Program-made: the position numbers and the translations under genes
Notes under the pieces: model-generated
Seen by the model: only the letters and a program-made list of their open reading frames with translations
What the model was told of the DNA's origin: nothing
Database searches by the model: none
Part shown: positions 27,364-36,484 of the stretch, piece after piece
How the letters are laid out: each line of letters opens with the position of its first letter
How positions within the stretch are numbered: the first letter of the stretch is position 1
NCBI RefSeq assembly: GCF_004153445.1
Contig: NZ_SDQC01000002.1
Location: forward strand, 372,001 to 436,000
Length of the DNA: 64,000 nucleotides
DNA from: Allopusillimonas soli
GTDB taxonomy: Bacteria; Pseudomonadota; Gammaproteobacteria; Burkholderiales; Burkholderiaceae_B
Direction of reading: 5' to 3'

Positions 27364-28155
27364 TCATGTGGAGCCAAGCCGTTTCGCAAAGTATTTCGCC
27401 GGCGGCATGCCGACCGATTTCTTGAACATGGTAATGAACGCTGTAACGGATTCATAGCCCAGTTCATCAGCCACACGCTGAACGGATTGCCCCGAGGAAA
27501 GCTGTCGTAAGGCGACAATGAGATGAAACTGCTGGCGCCAGCGGCCGAACGTCAATCCGGTCTCTTGGCGCACAAGCCTGGCCAGAGAGCGTTCGCTCAT
27601 GGCGACCACCCTCCCCCAATCTGCCAGCGTACGCCGATCCGCGGGATTGCCCGAAAGCATTTTTGAGATCCTGCGCAGGCGCGGTTCATTCGAAATAGGC
27701 AGGTGCAGCCTTTCTATGGGCATTTGCGCCAGCTCTTCGAGCAGAACGAAAGCCTTTCTGCCGGTCGCGCTCTCAGCCAGATAATCCGAAGGCGCATCAG
27801 CAATATGCAGAATCAACTCTCGGACCAAAGATGAAATCGAAAGGGTGCAGCAATGATCCGGCAGCGCTGCCGCGCCCGGCTGCACGAACAAGTAGCAGAT
27901 GCGAGCATTGGCGGTGGCGCGCACGCTGTGGGGCAGGCCGCCAGGTATCCATACCGAGCATTGCGGCGGCACCATCCAAACAGCATCTGATACCTCACAC
28001 GTGACGGCACCCTTCAGCGCAAGCACGAGTTGTCCTTGATAATGCTGATGCACCGGCGCCTCGCTGCTGTGATCCGTCAGATCTACCCGCATGCCAATGA
28101 CTGGACCATGACTGTGTGTTTCATCCAGCCGCTTGATGAATTGTTCTAGCGACAT
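27364..28155 (-). CDS. AraC-family regulator with N-terminal cupin
   Basis: 263 residues. An N-terminal cupin (VHQHYQGQLVLALKG ... WIPGGLPH) precedes a C-terminal double HTH (LADWGRVVAMSERSLARLVR; ADELGYESVTAFITMFKKSV) ending in PPAKYF. This layout is that of NimR/YdeE-like AraC regulators, which control adjacent exporters. It diverges from the CynX/NimT-type transporter gene across 121 bp, the likely target. Confidence 0.92.
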   Translation of the reverse strand: MSLEQFIKRLDETHSHGPVIGMRVDLTDHSSEAPVHQHYQGQLVLALKGAVTCEVSDAVWMVPPQCSVWIPGGLPHSVRATANARICYLFVQPGAAALPDHCCTLSISSLVRELILHIADAPSDYLAESATGRKAFVLLEELAQMPIERLHLPISNEPRLRRISKMLSGNPADRRTLADWGRVVAMSERSLARLVRQETGLTFGRWRQQFHLIVALRQLSSGQSVQRVADELGYESVTAFITMFKKSVGMPPAKYFAKRLGST

Positions 28156-28276
28156 GTTTCCTGGTTTGCATAAATGGCAGGTTTTACATATTTGTAGTCA
28201 TTTTATCTAAATTATCTTCATTGCCTTAGGGGTATCTTATTGGCAGAGAAAATGACATGACCTTTGATACAGGCGT

Positions 28277-29470
28277 ATGAATCACCAAAAAACAACTAGT
28301 GCGCTGACGCGCTCCACCTTGCTCGTCGCCGGGCTGTTCCTCATCGCGGCCAATCTGCGTGCGCCATTCACCGGCGTGGCGCCAGTGCTGGAGATGCTCC
28401 AGTCGGCATTTGAACTTTCCCCGGCTCAGGCGGGTCTGTTGACCACCCTGCCGCTGCTGGCATTCGGCGTTATTTCCCCGTTCGCAGCAATGTTTGCGCG
28501 TGAGTATGGGCTGGAACGGATGCTGTTCATTGCCATGGCCCTGGTCGCAGCAGGCGTGGCCATGCGGGCAGGCGGCGCCATGTGGACCTTGTATCTGGGT
28601 ACTGCGATCATTGGCATAGGCATAGCGCTTGGCAATGTATTGCTGCCCAGCCTGGTCAAGCGTGATTTTCCTTCCAAGGTTCCCACCATCACAGCCGCTT
28701 GTGCAATCGCCATGGGCGGCGCCGGCGCGCTGGCTTCGGCCAGCGCCTTCCCTCTGGGTAGCGCATTTGGCTGGCAGGCCGCGCTAGGCGCCGTCCTGAT
28801 CCTGCCGCTGGCCGCCATGGCTATGTGGATCACTCAGCTGGGCGTGCATTCCCGTCCCGCACAAGGAACAGCAAGCCCGCCGCATGGCGGGCGAGTGTGG
28901 CGCTCGGCGCTGGCGTGGCAGGTTACGCTGTTCATGGGCATCAATTCACTTCTGTACTATGTGCTAATTGGGTGGCTGCCGTCCATCTTGATCGAAGCTG
29001 GCTTCTCACCCGCTACAGCCGGCTCGCTGCATGGCGAGATGCAGTTGGCATCTGCAGTACCCGGGCTTTTTCTTGGCCCCATCGTCAACCGTATGAAAGA
29101 CCAGAAACTGATCGCATCGGGCATGGGTGTATTAATGGGCATTGCGCTGTTGGGCCTGTGCTATGCGCGCGATTGGGCATCGATCTGGGTATTTTGCTTC
29201 GGATTTGGTTCGGGCGGCGGTGTTTTGCTGGCGCTGATGTTCATGGGGCTGCGCGCCGGCAACGCATATCAGGCTGCCGCGCTCTCGGGGATGGCGCAAT
29301 GCGTCGGGTATTTGCTGGCGGCAGGCGGCCCTGCCCTGGCCGGTCAGTTGCATGACCTCACACACAATTGGACTATGGCTTTGATGATAGGCATCGCGCT
29401 TTCGTTGGCGATGGCGATATTTGGTCTATTGGCGGGCCGAGCCCTTACGGTGGGTAATGAGCGGGCGTAG
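28277..29470 (+). CDS. MFS transporter of the CynX/NimT family
   Basis: 397 residues, about 12 transmembrane helices. LIAANLRAPFTGVAPVLEML near the N-terminus is the conserved first-helix motif of CynX/NimT (cyanate permease-like; NimT exports 2-nitroimidazole). Divergent to an AraC regulator, the same arrangement as nimR-nimT. The substrate is unknown. No cyanase gene is nearby, which argues against cyanate. Confidence 0.88.
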   Translation: MNHQKTTSALTRSTLLVAGLFLIAANLRAPFTGVAPVLEMLQSAFELSPAQAGLLTTLPLLAFGVISPFAAMFAREYGLERMLFIAMALVAAGVAMRAGGAMWTLYLGTAIIGIGIALGNVLLPSLVKRDFPSKVPTITAACAIAMGGAGALASASAFPLGSAFGWQAALGAVLILPLAAMAMWITQLGVHSRPAQGTASPPHGGRVWRSALAWQVTLFMGINSLLYYVLIGWLPSILIEAGFSPATAGSLHGEMQLASAVPGLFLGPIVNRMKDQKLIASGMGVLMGIALLGLCYARDWASIWVFCFGFGSGGGVLLALMFMGLRAGNAYQAAALSGMAQCVGYLLAAGGPALAGQLHDLTHNWTMALMIGIALSLAMAIFGLLAGRALTVGNERA

Positions 29471-29613
29471 CAGCATTGCTGCAAAGCCCGGCTTATGCAA
29501 TAAATAGCGCACCAAACTCTGTATTGCACCGGACTCGAATATCACGGCTACGAATGTCTGGGCAGCACAGGTCCGTGTAAACCCGTATTCCCTCTTTCAT
29601 CCCGCCATTTGAT

Positions 29614-29653
29614 AATTTGGCTTGTATTAAGACAACTTAATACAAGCCAAATT
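29614..29653. promoter_or_regulatory. Perfect 18+4+18 inverted repeat upstream of gntR
   Basis: Left arm 29614-29631 and right arm 29636-29653 are perfectly complementary around ACAA; the inner part is CTTGTATTAAG/CTTAATACAAG. It sits 47 bp before the GntR start. GntR/HutC regulators bind such dyads, so it is the likely autoregulatory operator. The U-tract needed for a terminator is absent. Confidence 0.75.
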
Positions 29654-29700
29654 TCGTCGCGCTACCCAAACCTCATACCCGGTACCCACAGGAGCGACTC

Positions 29701-30522
29701 CTGAATAGCTACGATCTCAGCCTTCTTCAGCGTGACCAGCTCGATCCCGCTGATTCACAGCCGCTTTATCAGCAATTGGCTGAACGATTGGCCGATGAAA
29801 TATCGACTGGCAGAGCGGCGCCTGGCATGCAATTGCCCAGCGAAACCGAGCTCATGTCCATTTTCAGCATCAGCAGGATTACCGTTCGGCAGGCGATTGC
29901 CTTGCTGGCGCGCCAGGGCCAGGTCACAACGCGTCGTGGGAAAGGGACATTTGTCACGCGGCCCGTGCCGCAGCAAGACCTGGGCAAGCTACAAGGTTTT
30001 TTCGACGCCTTGCGCAGTCTTGGCATAGAGCCGCGTACCCAGCTTCTGGATTTTTCCGCATCGGCGGGCCGTGTCGATCGCAGCCTGCCCGAAGGGCTGG
30101 ATCTGCCCGTACGCATGCGCCGCCGCTATTGCGTGGATGAGCAGCCTTTTGCGGTGGTTGAGGCTTTCCTGCCGGCCGCCGCGGCATCGCTGGGTTCGCG
30201 CCGGGCTGGAGAGTTGATGGTGTATGAGATTCTCCAGCAGTTTCTGGGGCTTCACATCGGGCATGCATCCGTCGTTATACGGTGTGCGCGCCCCGATACA
30301 GCGATAGCCAGGCACCTGGGCGTCGATGCCCGCAGCAACGTGCTGGTAATGGAAAGAACATCCTTGACCGCGGACGGAGCCACCTGCGAGTTCATGCGCA
30401 TCTATATCGTGCCCGAGCGATATGCATTTCGATTGAGTGTGCCCGGGCCGCTGGAAATAGCCAGTGCGCTCAGGCCCACCAATCATTACGAAGCAGTCGA
30501 ACAGCCTCACCCCATCAAATAA
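29701..30522 (+). CDS. GntR-family regulator (HutC subfamily), probable CTG start
   Basis: 273 residues if started at CTG 29701. The first wing helix PLYQQLAERLADEIS (about 22-36), then LPSETELMSIFSISRITVRQ and GKGTFV form a complete HutC-type winged HTH, followed by a UTRA effector domain. The in-frame region from the preceding stop at 29638 contains no ATG or GTG. CTG 29701 has AGGAG 7 bases upstream; the next candidate, TTG 29776, would delete part of the conserved first helix. It leads an operon with a Bug receptor and AcnX. Confidence 0.88.
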   Translation: MNSYDLSLLQRDQLDPADSQPLYQQLAERLADEISTGRAAPGMQLPSETELMSIFSISRITVRQAIALLARQGQVTTRRGKGTFVTRPVPQQDLGKLQGFFDALRSLGIEPRTQLLDFSASAGRVDRSLPEGLDLPVRMRRRYCVDEQPFAVVEAFLPAAAASLGSRRAGELMVYEILQQFLGLHIGHASVVIRCARPDTAIARHLGVDARSNVLVMERTSLTADGATCEFMRIYIVPERYAFRLSVPGPLEIASALRPTNHYEAVEQPHPIK

Positions 30523-30535
30523 ACAGGAGGGAAGC

Positions 30536-31519
30536 ATGTCGTACTCGCATCATCGCAGGCAGGTGCTGTCTGCCGGCGCCGCATCTGCGCTAAGTTTGCT
30601 TTGGCCATGGTCGGCGTCCAAGGCAGCCGCTTATCCCAGCAACCCCATACGGCTGGTCGTGCCGTTTCCGCCCGGCGGCCCCACGGACATTGTCGCGCGC
30701 CCGCTTGCCCAACTGCTATCGGATATCGTCAAGCAGCAAGTCATCGTCGATAACCGCGGCGGCGCGGGCGGTTCCATTGGCGCAGACAATGTGGCCACAT
30801 CTTCCGCCGACGGATATACGCTCCTCATGGCTACAGTCGGCACCAATGCCATCAACCAGAGCTTGTACAAAAAGCTGCCTTATGACGCTGTCACCAGCTT
30901 CACGCCCGTCGCCTCGGTAGCCAGCGCCCCGATTTCCGTTGTTGTCCACCCGAGTTCGGGGTTTACCTCCCTGCAAGATCTGGTCAGCAAGGCGCGCGCC
31001 AAACCTGGCACCATTCCATTCGGCTCTGCGGGCAATGGCACGCCAGGGCATTTGACGGGCGCCATGTTCTGTACGGCGGCAGGCATTGAACTCATGCATG
31101 TGCCGTATAAAGGCAGCGCCCCAGCCATCACGGATTTGCTGGGCGGACAGATACCTGTGATGTTCGACCCTGTTCAGTCGGTGTTGCCGCATGTGCAAAC
31201 GGGCAAGCTGCGTGCTCTGGCGGTCAGCAGCCGGGAACGTTCGCCTGTGTGGCCGGATGTGCCGACTATCGCGGAATCGGGCTATGCGGGTTTCGAGGCC
31301 ACGGCCTGGTGGGCCGTGTTTGGGCCGGCCGGCATGCCGCCGGAGGCAACGGAAGCGCTGCAGGCGGCGATAGACAAAATCCTGCACTCCGAACCCTATA
31401 TCAAGCAGCTGGCCAGCATCGGCGTCAGTCCGATGAGGGTGCCGCTAGGCAGTTTCCAGAAAGAGGAAATTGCAAAATGGGGCAAGGTTGTGCAGCAGAT
31501 CGGACTTGTGATGGATTGA
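30536..31519 (+). CDS. Bug-family (TctC-type) receptor with Tat-like signal
   Basis: 327 residues. The N-terminus HHRRQVLSAGAASALSLLW has a twin arginine with R-R-x-x-L, then YPSNPIRLVVPFPPGGPTDI and VDNRGGAGGSIGAD, the Bug carboxylate-binding loops. CAGGAGGGAAGC precedes the ATG at 30536. It is 13 bp after gntR and 6 bp before the AcnX gene. The ligand is probably the AcnX substrate or its precursor. No adjacent TctAB. Confidence 0.92.
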   Translation: MSYSHHRRQVLSAGAASALSLLWPWSASKAAAYPSNPIRLVVPFPPGGPTDIVARPLAQLLSDIVKQQVIVDNRGGAGGSIGADNVATSSADGYTLLMATVGTNAINQSLYKKLPYDAVTSFTPVASVASAPISVVVHPSSGFTSLQDLVSKARAKPGTIPFGSAGNGTPGHLTGAMFCTAAGIELMHVPYKGSAPAITDLLGGQIPVMFDPVQSVLPHVQTGKLRALAVSSRERSPVWPDVPTIAESGYAGFEATAWWAVFGPAGMPPEATEALQAAIDKILHSEPYIKQLASIGVSPMRVPLGSFQKEEIAKWGKVVQQIGLVMD

Positions 31520-31525
31520 AGCAAA

Positions 31526-32761
31526 ATGCGATTGAATGAAGAAGAAAGAGCAATGCTCGCTGGCGAGCTTGGCATCGGTGCCAAGCTGGCGATTTCGCAT
31601 CAAATATCGGTGGGAGAGTTTTTCGGCGCACAGGATTTTGTGCCGATAACCCAGGCGCACATCATGGCCGACACTGAAAGCCTGGGACAGGCAGGCGTCA
31701 TGTGGCTGGAAAAACTCGCCGAAGGGGATGGAGGGCGCTGCAGGGTGCGTGTGCCGACCATCACCGATCCGCGCGGCACCGATTTCTCGAAATCCGACAT
31801 CCTGGGACAGGCCGACTGGATGCTGCACCTTGAGCGGCGAGCCATTGATGCGTTCGTGAAGTTGGGCGTCAGCATGACGGACACCTGTATTAATTATCAG
31901 ACAGTGTTGTCGGCCACGCGTGGCGAACATGTGGCATTTGGCGATACGGGGGTTGTTATTTATTCCAACTCCGTCAATGGCGCACTATCCAATTTCGAAG
32001 GCGGCCCTTCCGCCCTGGCAGCAGGTCTGACCGGACGCACGCCTCGCTACGGTTTCCATCTGCCTGAACAACGGCAGTCGACCCTGCGCATCCGGGTCGA
32101 CTGGACGCCGCGCACCCTCAACGAGTGGGGCGCACTGGGCGGCGTGGTGGGGCGTCTTGCCGGCAACTACTGGCAAGTGCCGGTACTTGAAGGAATAGAC
32201 GCTGCGCCGGGCTCCGATGCGCTCAAGCACTTCGGTGCCGCCATGGCCAGTTTTGGATCAATCGCGCTGTACCACATCGTAGGCATCACACCTGAGGCTG
32301 CCCGCCTTGAGGATGTGAATGTGCACAATCTATCTGTATCGCACCGCATCGGCAAGCAGGATCTGGACGCATTGCAAGCCAGTTACGCGCAACAGGACAA
32401 AGTGGATGTGGTGGTGTTCTCTGCACCCCAATTGAGCCTGTATGAGCTGCGCAGCATAGCGGAGCTCAGTCAGGGCCGCCGATTCAAGGTGCCGCTGCTG
32501 GCCATAACCAGCCCGCAGGTCAAGCCCGACGCCGATCGTTTTGGCTATACAGAAACCATCGAAGCGGCGGGCGGCACGGTGATGTCAGGCATGTGTTTCT
32601 ATCAATCTTATGCGCGGGAAATATCAGAGGCCAAGGGCTGGAAATACCTGGCCACCAACAGCGCGAAACTGGTGAATATTCTGGGTGGTTATGGTTATGT
32701 GCCGCGCCTGGCTTCCATGGAGGCCTGTGTCGCAGCGGCGGAAGAAGGAAGACTGACATGA
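31526..32761 (+). CDS. Aconitase X catalytic (large) subunit
   Basis: 411 residues of the AcnX/DUF521 family. MTDTCINYQ, FGDTGVVIYSNSVNGALSNF, FEGGPSALAAGLTGRTPRYG and SGMCFYQSY are family landmarks; the cysteines in these segments are candidate Fe-S ligands. Known AcnX enzymes are cis-3-hydroxy-L-proline dehydratase and archaeal mevalonate 5-phosphate dehydratase. The swivel-domain subunit is a separate gene overlapping the stop (ATGA). No proline racemase or imino-acid reductase is nearby, so the substrate is open. Confidence 0.9.
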   Translation: MRLNEEERAMLAGELGIGAKLAISHQISVGEFFGAQDFVPITQAHIMADTESLGQAGVMWLEKLAEGDGGRCRVRVPTITDPRGTDFSKSDILGQADWMLHLERRAIDAFVKLGVSMTDTCINYQTVLSATRGEHVAFGDTGVVIYSNSVNGALSNFEGGPSALAAGLTGRTPRYGFHLPEQRQSTLRIRVDWTPRTLNEWGALGGVVGRLAGNYWQVPVLEGIDAAPGSDALKHFGAAMASFGSIALYHIVGITPEAARLEDVNVHNLSVSHRIGKQDLDALQASYAQQDKVDVVVFSAPQLSLYELRSIAELSQGRRFKVPLLAITSPQVKPDADRFGYTETIEAAGGTVMSGMCFYQSYAREISEAKGWKYLATNSAKLVNILGGYGYVPRLASMEACVAAAEEGRLT

Positions 32762-33240
32762 CGCAATCGGTATGGCGAGCGCAGCACGCAATGGGCCGCA
32801 AGGTCCGGGGCAAGGCTCTGGTGGCGCACGATGGATTGTCGGCACGCTACGACCTGGATAGGCTGCGCGGTATCTTTTCCAGGCCGGCCCACAAGCTTGT
32901 GGGCCAATCATACGTGGATTGCATTCTTGTGCTGGACACCGCCAAGGGCGGCGTCGCCAGTGCGTGGATGCTGCACGAAATGCAATCGCGCAACATGGCG
33001 CCCAGGGCCATTGTTTTCAATACGGTGAACACGATATTGGTTCAGGGTGCTGCCATGGCCGACATCAGCATGATGGCGGGTTTCGATGGCGACATTACTG
33101 CACAAGTGCCGCACGGCTCCATGGTGGAAGTCGATCCCGCCTCCATGTCGCTGCGCGTTCTAGGCGACGATGAAACGGCCGACGCCGGGTCGGAGCAACA
33201 GAAAGGCCTTGAGTCCCGCTTGCGCATCAAATCAGTCTAG
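32758..33240 (+). CDS. Aconitase X swivel-domain (small) subunit
   Basis: 160 residues of the DUF126 family. GRKVRGKALVAHDGLSARYD opens the swivel domain, and VLDTAKGGVASAWMLHEM and FNTVNTILVQGAAMADI are the conserved central motifs. It overlaps the large-subunit stop by 4 bp. The two subunits together form the active dehydratase (type with separate polypeptides). The last ~15 residues are charged and variable. Confidence 0.9.
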   Translation: MTQSVWRAQHAMGRKVRGKALVAHDGLSARYDLDRLRGIFSRPAHKLVGQSYVDCILVLDTAKGGVASAWMLHEMQSRNMAPRAIVFNTVNTILVQGAAMADISMMAGFDGDITAQVPHGSMVEVDPASMSLRVLGDDETADAGSEQQKGLESRLRIKSV

Positions 33241-33249
33241 CACGCTGGG

Positions 33250-34041
33250 TCAAAGCGCCTTGATGATCAGGCCCAAGGCGACAACAGCTGCCACCACGGC
33301 AAAGCCGCGCTGCAGCTGTGGCCCTGCCACGCGGGTCGCGACACGGCGACCGACAAGCATGCCGGCAAGCGCTCCGCTGGCAAACGGCCAGGCGACCGAC
33401 CAGTCTATGGTGCCAGCCATGGCGCCAGCCGTAACCGCGCTGACCGACACCAGCGCTATGACCGCCAACGATGTGGCGATAATGGACTGCATGGGCAAAT
33501 CGGTAAAGCACTTCAGGACCGGCACCATGACAAAGCCGCCTCCCACGCCCAGCAGACCGGACAGCAATCCCGCCAAGGCGCCCGAAGATGACAATGCCCG
33601 CGCACAACGCCAGGTCCAGGCAAAGCGACCGGTTTGCTGATTGATCATGCACGGTGGACCGCATCCGGTGTCGCTAGCGCCAACGCTCTGGCTGCCAGCG
33701 CGGCGATAGGTGCGAAATGCCACCCAGAGCATGACACAGGCAAAAAGAAGGCTCATCCAGCGGTTGTCGGCATGGTGGGCGCCCCAGACCCCGATGGGAG
33801 CCAGGATGATGCCCGTGCCAGCCATGAGCGTGGCGGCCTTGTATCGAACTATGCCCTCTTTCAGGCCCAGCGCGGCGCCTAATGCCGCGGCCATGCCAAC
33901 CGCCAGCAAGCCGATAGGCGCGGCCTGGGATACGCTTATGCCCAAACCAAATATCAGCAGAGGGACGGCGAGAATGCCGCCGCCGGCGCCGGTCAGCGCC
34001 ATGATGACACCAACCAGCACACCGAGCCCCAGGCCCATCAT
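33250..34041 (-). CDS. TauE/SafE-family anion permease
   Basis: 263 residues and about eight transmembrane helices in two halves. GLGVLVGVIMALTGAGGGIL and GLLSGLLGVGGGFVMVPVL are the two repeat motifs typical of TauE/SafE, proposed exporters of sulfite, sulfoacetate and related anions. The start at 34041 gives the usual N-terminus; an ATG at 34104 would add 21 hydrophilic residues. It converges on the AcnX operon with 9 bp between stops. Confidence 0.87.
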   Translation of the reverse strand: MMGLGLGVLVGVIMALTGAGGGILAVPLLIFGLGISVSQAAPIGLLAVGMAAALGAALGLKEGIVRYKAATLMAGTGIILAPIGVWGAHHADNRWMSLLFACVMLWVAFRTYRRAGSQSVGASDTGCGPPCMINQQTGRFAWTWRCARALSSSGALAGLLSGLLGVGGGFVMVPVLKCFTDLPMQSIIATSLAVIALVSVSAVTAGAMAGTIDWSVAWPFASGALAGMLVGRRVATRVAGPQLQRGFAVVAAVVALGLIIKAL

Positions 34042-34152
34042 CAGGCTTGGCCCGTCATGGCCGGCTGGCAACGCCGCCTTGCGCCGAGTGGGCCGCAACT
34101 GCATGGCTTCATGCCGGGCGACATGGCGGCCCGCCTATCCATGTGGGCAAGC

Positions 34153-35004
34153 CTAGCGAAATTTTTCAAGGGCGGGATTATCCTGTTTCTGTTCCGGCAG
34201 ACCGGTAATCTGGGGCAATCGCGACAGGCGCGGCATGCCTGCCTGAACCTGGATATTACCCTCGCCGTCGCGCCAAACCATGCCTGGCGTGCCCATAAGG
34301 CCAAACTTTCGCATGAGATCGTTGTTTGCCCGCACACGGACCGCCAGATCCGGATGCGCCTGCTCGGCATATTCGGCATTGTTTTTCTAGGGTTTGCCAA
34401 AATTTTCTTCCAGGTTGCGGAAGGCAGCCGCCGGGTCGTCGGCGGAAAGCACCTGGAGAGCCTTGGGCATGCTGGTCGGACCCAAGGTATCGACGAAGAT
34501 CCAGCGCACCTGCAGGCCCACCTTCTGGTAAGCCTGCAACGCAATCCATGTGTAATGACAATATGGACAGTTCCCGTCCACGAAAATGTATAGCGTACGA
34601 GCGGGATTGTCCGCCGTTCCTTCCTGGATATACCCAGTGTCGGCAAGTTGCGCATACAGGCTCGCCACATCCGGCTTTGGCACGTATTGCGCCTCGTATT
34701 GGGCAGTCAAGTCTTCGCCGTGCTCATCAATTAGCGTGCCGGCGAGCAAGGTCTTGTTGTCGCTCGTTGTATAGACGATGGAATAGGTGTCGTCCTGCTG
34801 AAGCACCCAACCCTTCAGTCCGGATGCGGCGGGAAAAGTGGTTACGACTTTCACGCCTTTTGCAACGGCATCCTGAATGACTGTGGGATAGGTTTCGGCC
34901 CAGGAGGGCGAGGCGCTCAGTGCGACGGCCAGCGCCAATGCCGGCAGGCCGGTGCGGCGCCAATGGCCCTGTCTGGCTGCGTGCCCGCGGTTGCGTGTCA
35001 GCAT
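34153..35004 (-). pseudogene. dsbG: dsbG interrupted by an in-frame TAG codon
   Basis: The reading frame runs for 283 codons with one internal TAG (34387-34389, codon 206). Before it: signal peptide (about 1-36, ending SPSWA), the DsbC/G dimerisation domain, and C146-P-Y-C149 in DGNCPYCHYTW. After it, in the same frame, the normal thioredoxin-fold C-terminus continues (KNNAEYAEQAHPDLAV ... LMGTPGMVWRD) to a second stop. The truncated 205-residue product would lose the cis-proline region TPG and be inactive. A CAG-to-TAG change explains it. Start 35004 follows GAGAGAGAAT. Confidence 0.85.
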
Positions 35005-35035
35005 CGGATTCTCTCTCTGTGTTGCCATTACACAC

Positions 35036-35839
35036 TTATAGCATTTGCCCGAGAAAGGCGCGGCTGCGTTCGTGTTGCGGCGCATGGAAAAACTGGGCGG
35101 CGGGCCCCTGCTCCACGATGCGGCCTTGGTCCATGAAAATCACGCGATGGGCAGCCTCGCGTGCAAAGCCCATTTCGTGGGTAACCACCAGCATGGTCAT
35201 GCGCTCTTCGGCGAGCTGGCGCATCGTGCGCAGCACCTCGCCGGTAAGCTCGGGATCCAGGGCGGAGGTCGGCTCATCAAAGAGCATGATGTCCGGCTCC
35301 ATCGCCAGCGCACGCGCAATGGCCACCCGCTGCTTCTGCCCGCCCGAAAGACGGGTGGGATAATTGTCACGCTTGGCCAGCAAGCCCACTTTGCCGAGCA
35401 ACGCCTCGGCCTTGGGGATGATCACATCCCGCGGCACCTTTTTTACGGTGAGAGGCGCCTCGATGATGTTTTGCAGCACGGTCATGTGCGGAAATAGATT
35501 GAAAGACTGGAATACCATGCCCATCCTGCCGCAGATCCGGCGGATCTCCGGTTCGGGGGGATATTCGCTGCTTCCGTCGATGTGCTGGCGCGCCAGGGAA
35601 TTGCCCGCAATATCGATACTGCCGCGGTCTATGGTTTCCAGGTGAATCAGACAGCGCAGAAAAGTGCTTTTCCCGGAACCCGATGGGCCGATGACCGCCA
35701 CCACTTCCCCTTTCTCGAGCGTCAGGGACACCTGGTCGAGCACGAGGTTGTCGCCGAATGACTTGACCACGTCGCGCGCCACGATCATGGGCGGCCCGCC
35801 ACTTGCAGCGGGCCCTGTGCTATTGGTCGTACTTGTCAT
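35036..35839 (-). CDS. Polar amino acid ABC transporter ATPase
   Basis: 267 residues. Walker [11 protein letters not shown]-loop [17 protein letters not shown], signature LSGGQKQR and Walker [15 protein letters not shown] are those of the GlnQ/HisP group. The first ~17 residues (Ser/Gly-rich) are extra compared with GlnQ. It overlaps the permease gene by 20 bp and drives uptake of a polar amino acid. Confidence 0.95.
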   Translation of the reverse strand: MTSTTNSTGPAASGGPPMIVARDVVKSFGDNLVLDQVSLTLEKGEVVAVIGPSGSGKSTFLRCLIHLETIDRGSIDIAGNSLARQHIDGSSEYPPEPEIRRICGRMGMVFQSFNLFPHMTVLQNIIEAPLTVKKVPRDVIIPKAEALLGKVGLLAKRDNYPTRLSGGQKQRVAIARALAMEPDIMLFDEPTSALDPELTGEVLRTMRQLAEERMTMLVVTHEMGFAREAAHRVIFMDQGRIVEQGPAAQFFHAPQHERSRAFLGQML

Positions 35840-36473
35840 AGCGCTTTTCCATGTACTGGAAGATCCATGTCAGAAGCAAGGTCATGATCAAATAGAACGC
35901 GGCGGCAACCAGAAAGGGCGTTGTGCTGAAATCGCGTTGGACTATGCCGCGCGCGGTGCGCAGGATGTCATTGAGCGCGAGCACATAGATGAGCGACGTA
36001 TCCTTGATCAGGGTGATTGTTTCGTTGCTGAGCGGCGGCAGCACGCGCTGCACCATCTGCGGCAGGACGATGCGCCGCAGCGTTTGCAAGTAAGTCATGC
36101 CCAGCACCTTGCTGCCTTCGTATTGGCCGCGATCGACCGCCAGGATGCCAGCGCGAAATATCTCCGCAAAATAGGCAGCATAATTCAGCGCGAATGCCAC
36201 GACGGCTGCGGGAAAATCCGGAAGGCGTATGCCTATCACGGGGACGAAGGGCAAGGCAAAATAAATGAACAGCATCTGGAGCATGAGCGGTGTGCCGCGC
36301 ATGAGCCAAATATATCCATTGACTGCCTGGCTGAGCAGTCTGAAACGTGATATCCGGGCCAGAGCCAGCACAAGGCCTAGCGGCATGGCAAGCACCAGCG
36401 TAACGATGAACAGCGTCAGGGTAACCTGCGCGCCCTCGGCCAGCGGCCCCAGCATGGAAAGAAAATAATCCAC
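35820..36473 (-). CDS. Polar amino acid ABC transporter permease (HisM/GlnP type)
   Basis: 217 residues with about five transmembrane helices. [18 protein letters not shown] and [20 protein letters not shown] are the conserved N-terminal and EAA-loop motifs of this permease group. The start is a GTG at 36473; ribosome site is weak. It lies 11 bp downstream of the receptor gene and overlaps the ATPase gene. Confidence 0.94.
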   Translation of the reverse strand: MDYFLSMLGPLAEGAQVTLTLFIVTLVLAMPLGLVLALARISRFRLLSQAVNGYIWLMRGTPLMLQMLFIYFALPFVPVIGIRLPDFPAAVVAFALNYAAYFAEIFRAGILAVDRGQYEGSKVLGMTYLQTLRRIVLPQMVQRVLPPLSNETITLIKDTSLIYVLALNDILRTARGIVQRDFSTTPFLVAAAFYLIMTLLLTWIFQYMEKRYDKYDQ

Positions 36474-36484
36474 CGCGCGGCGTG

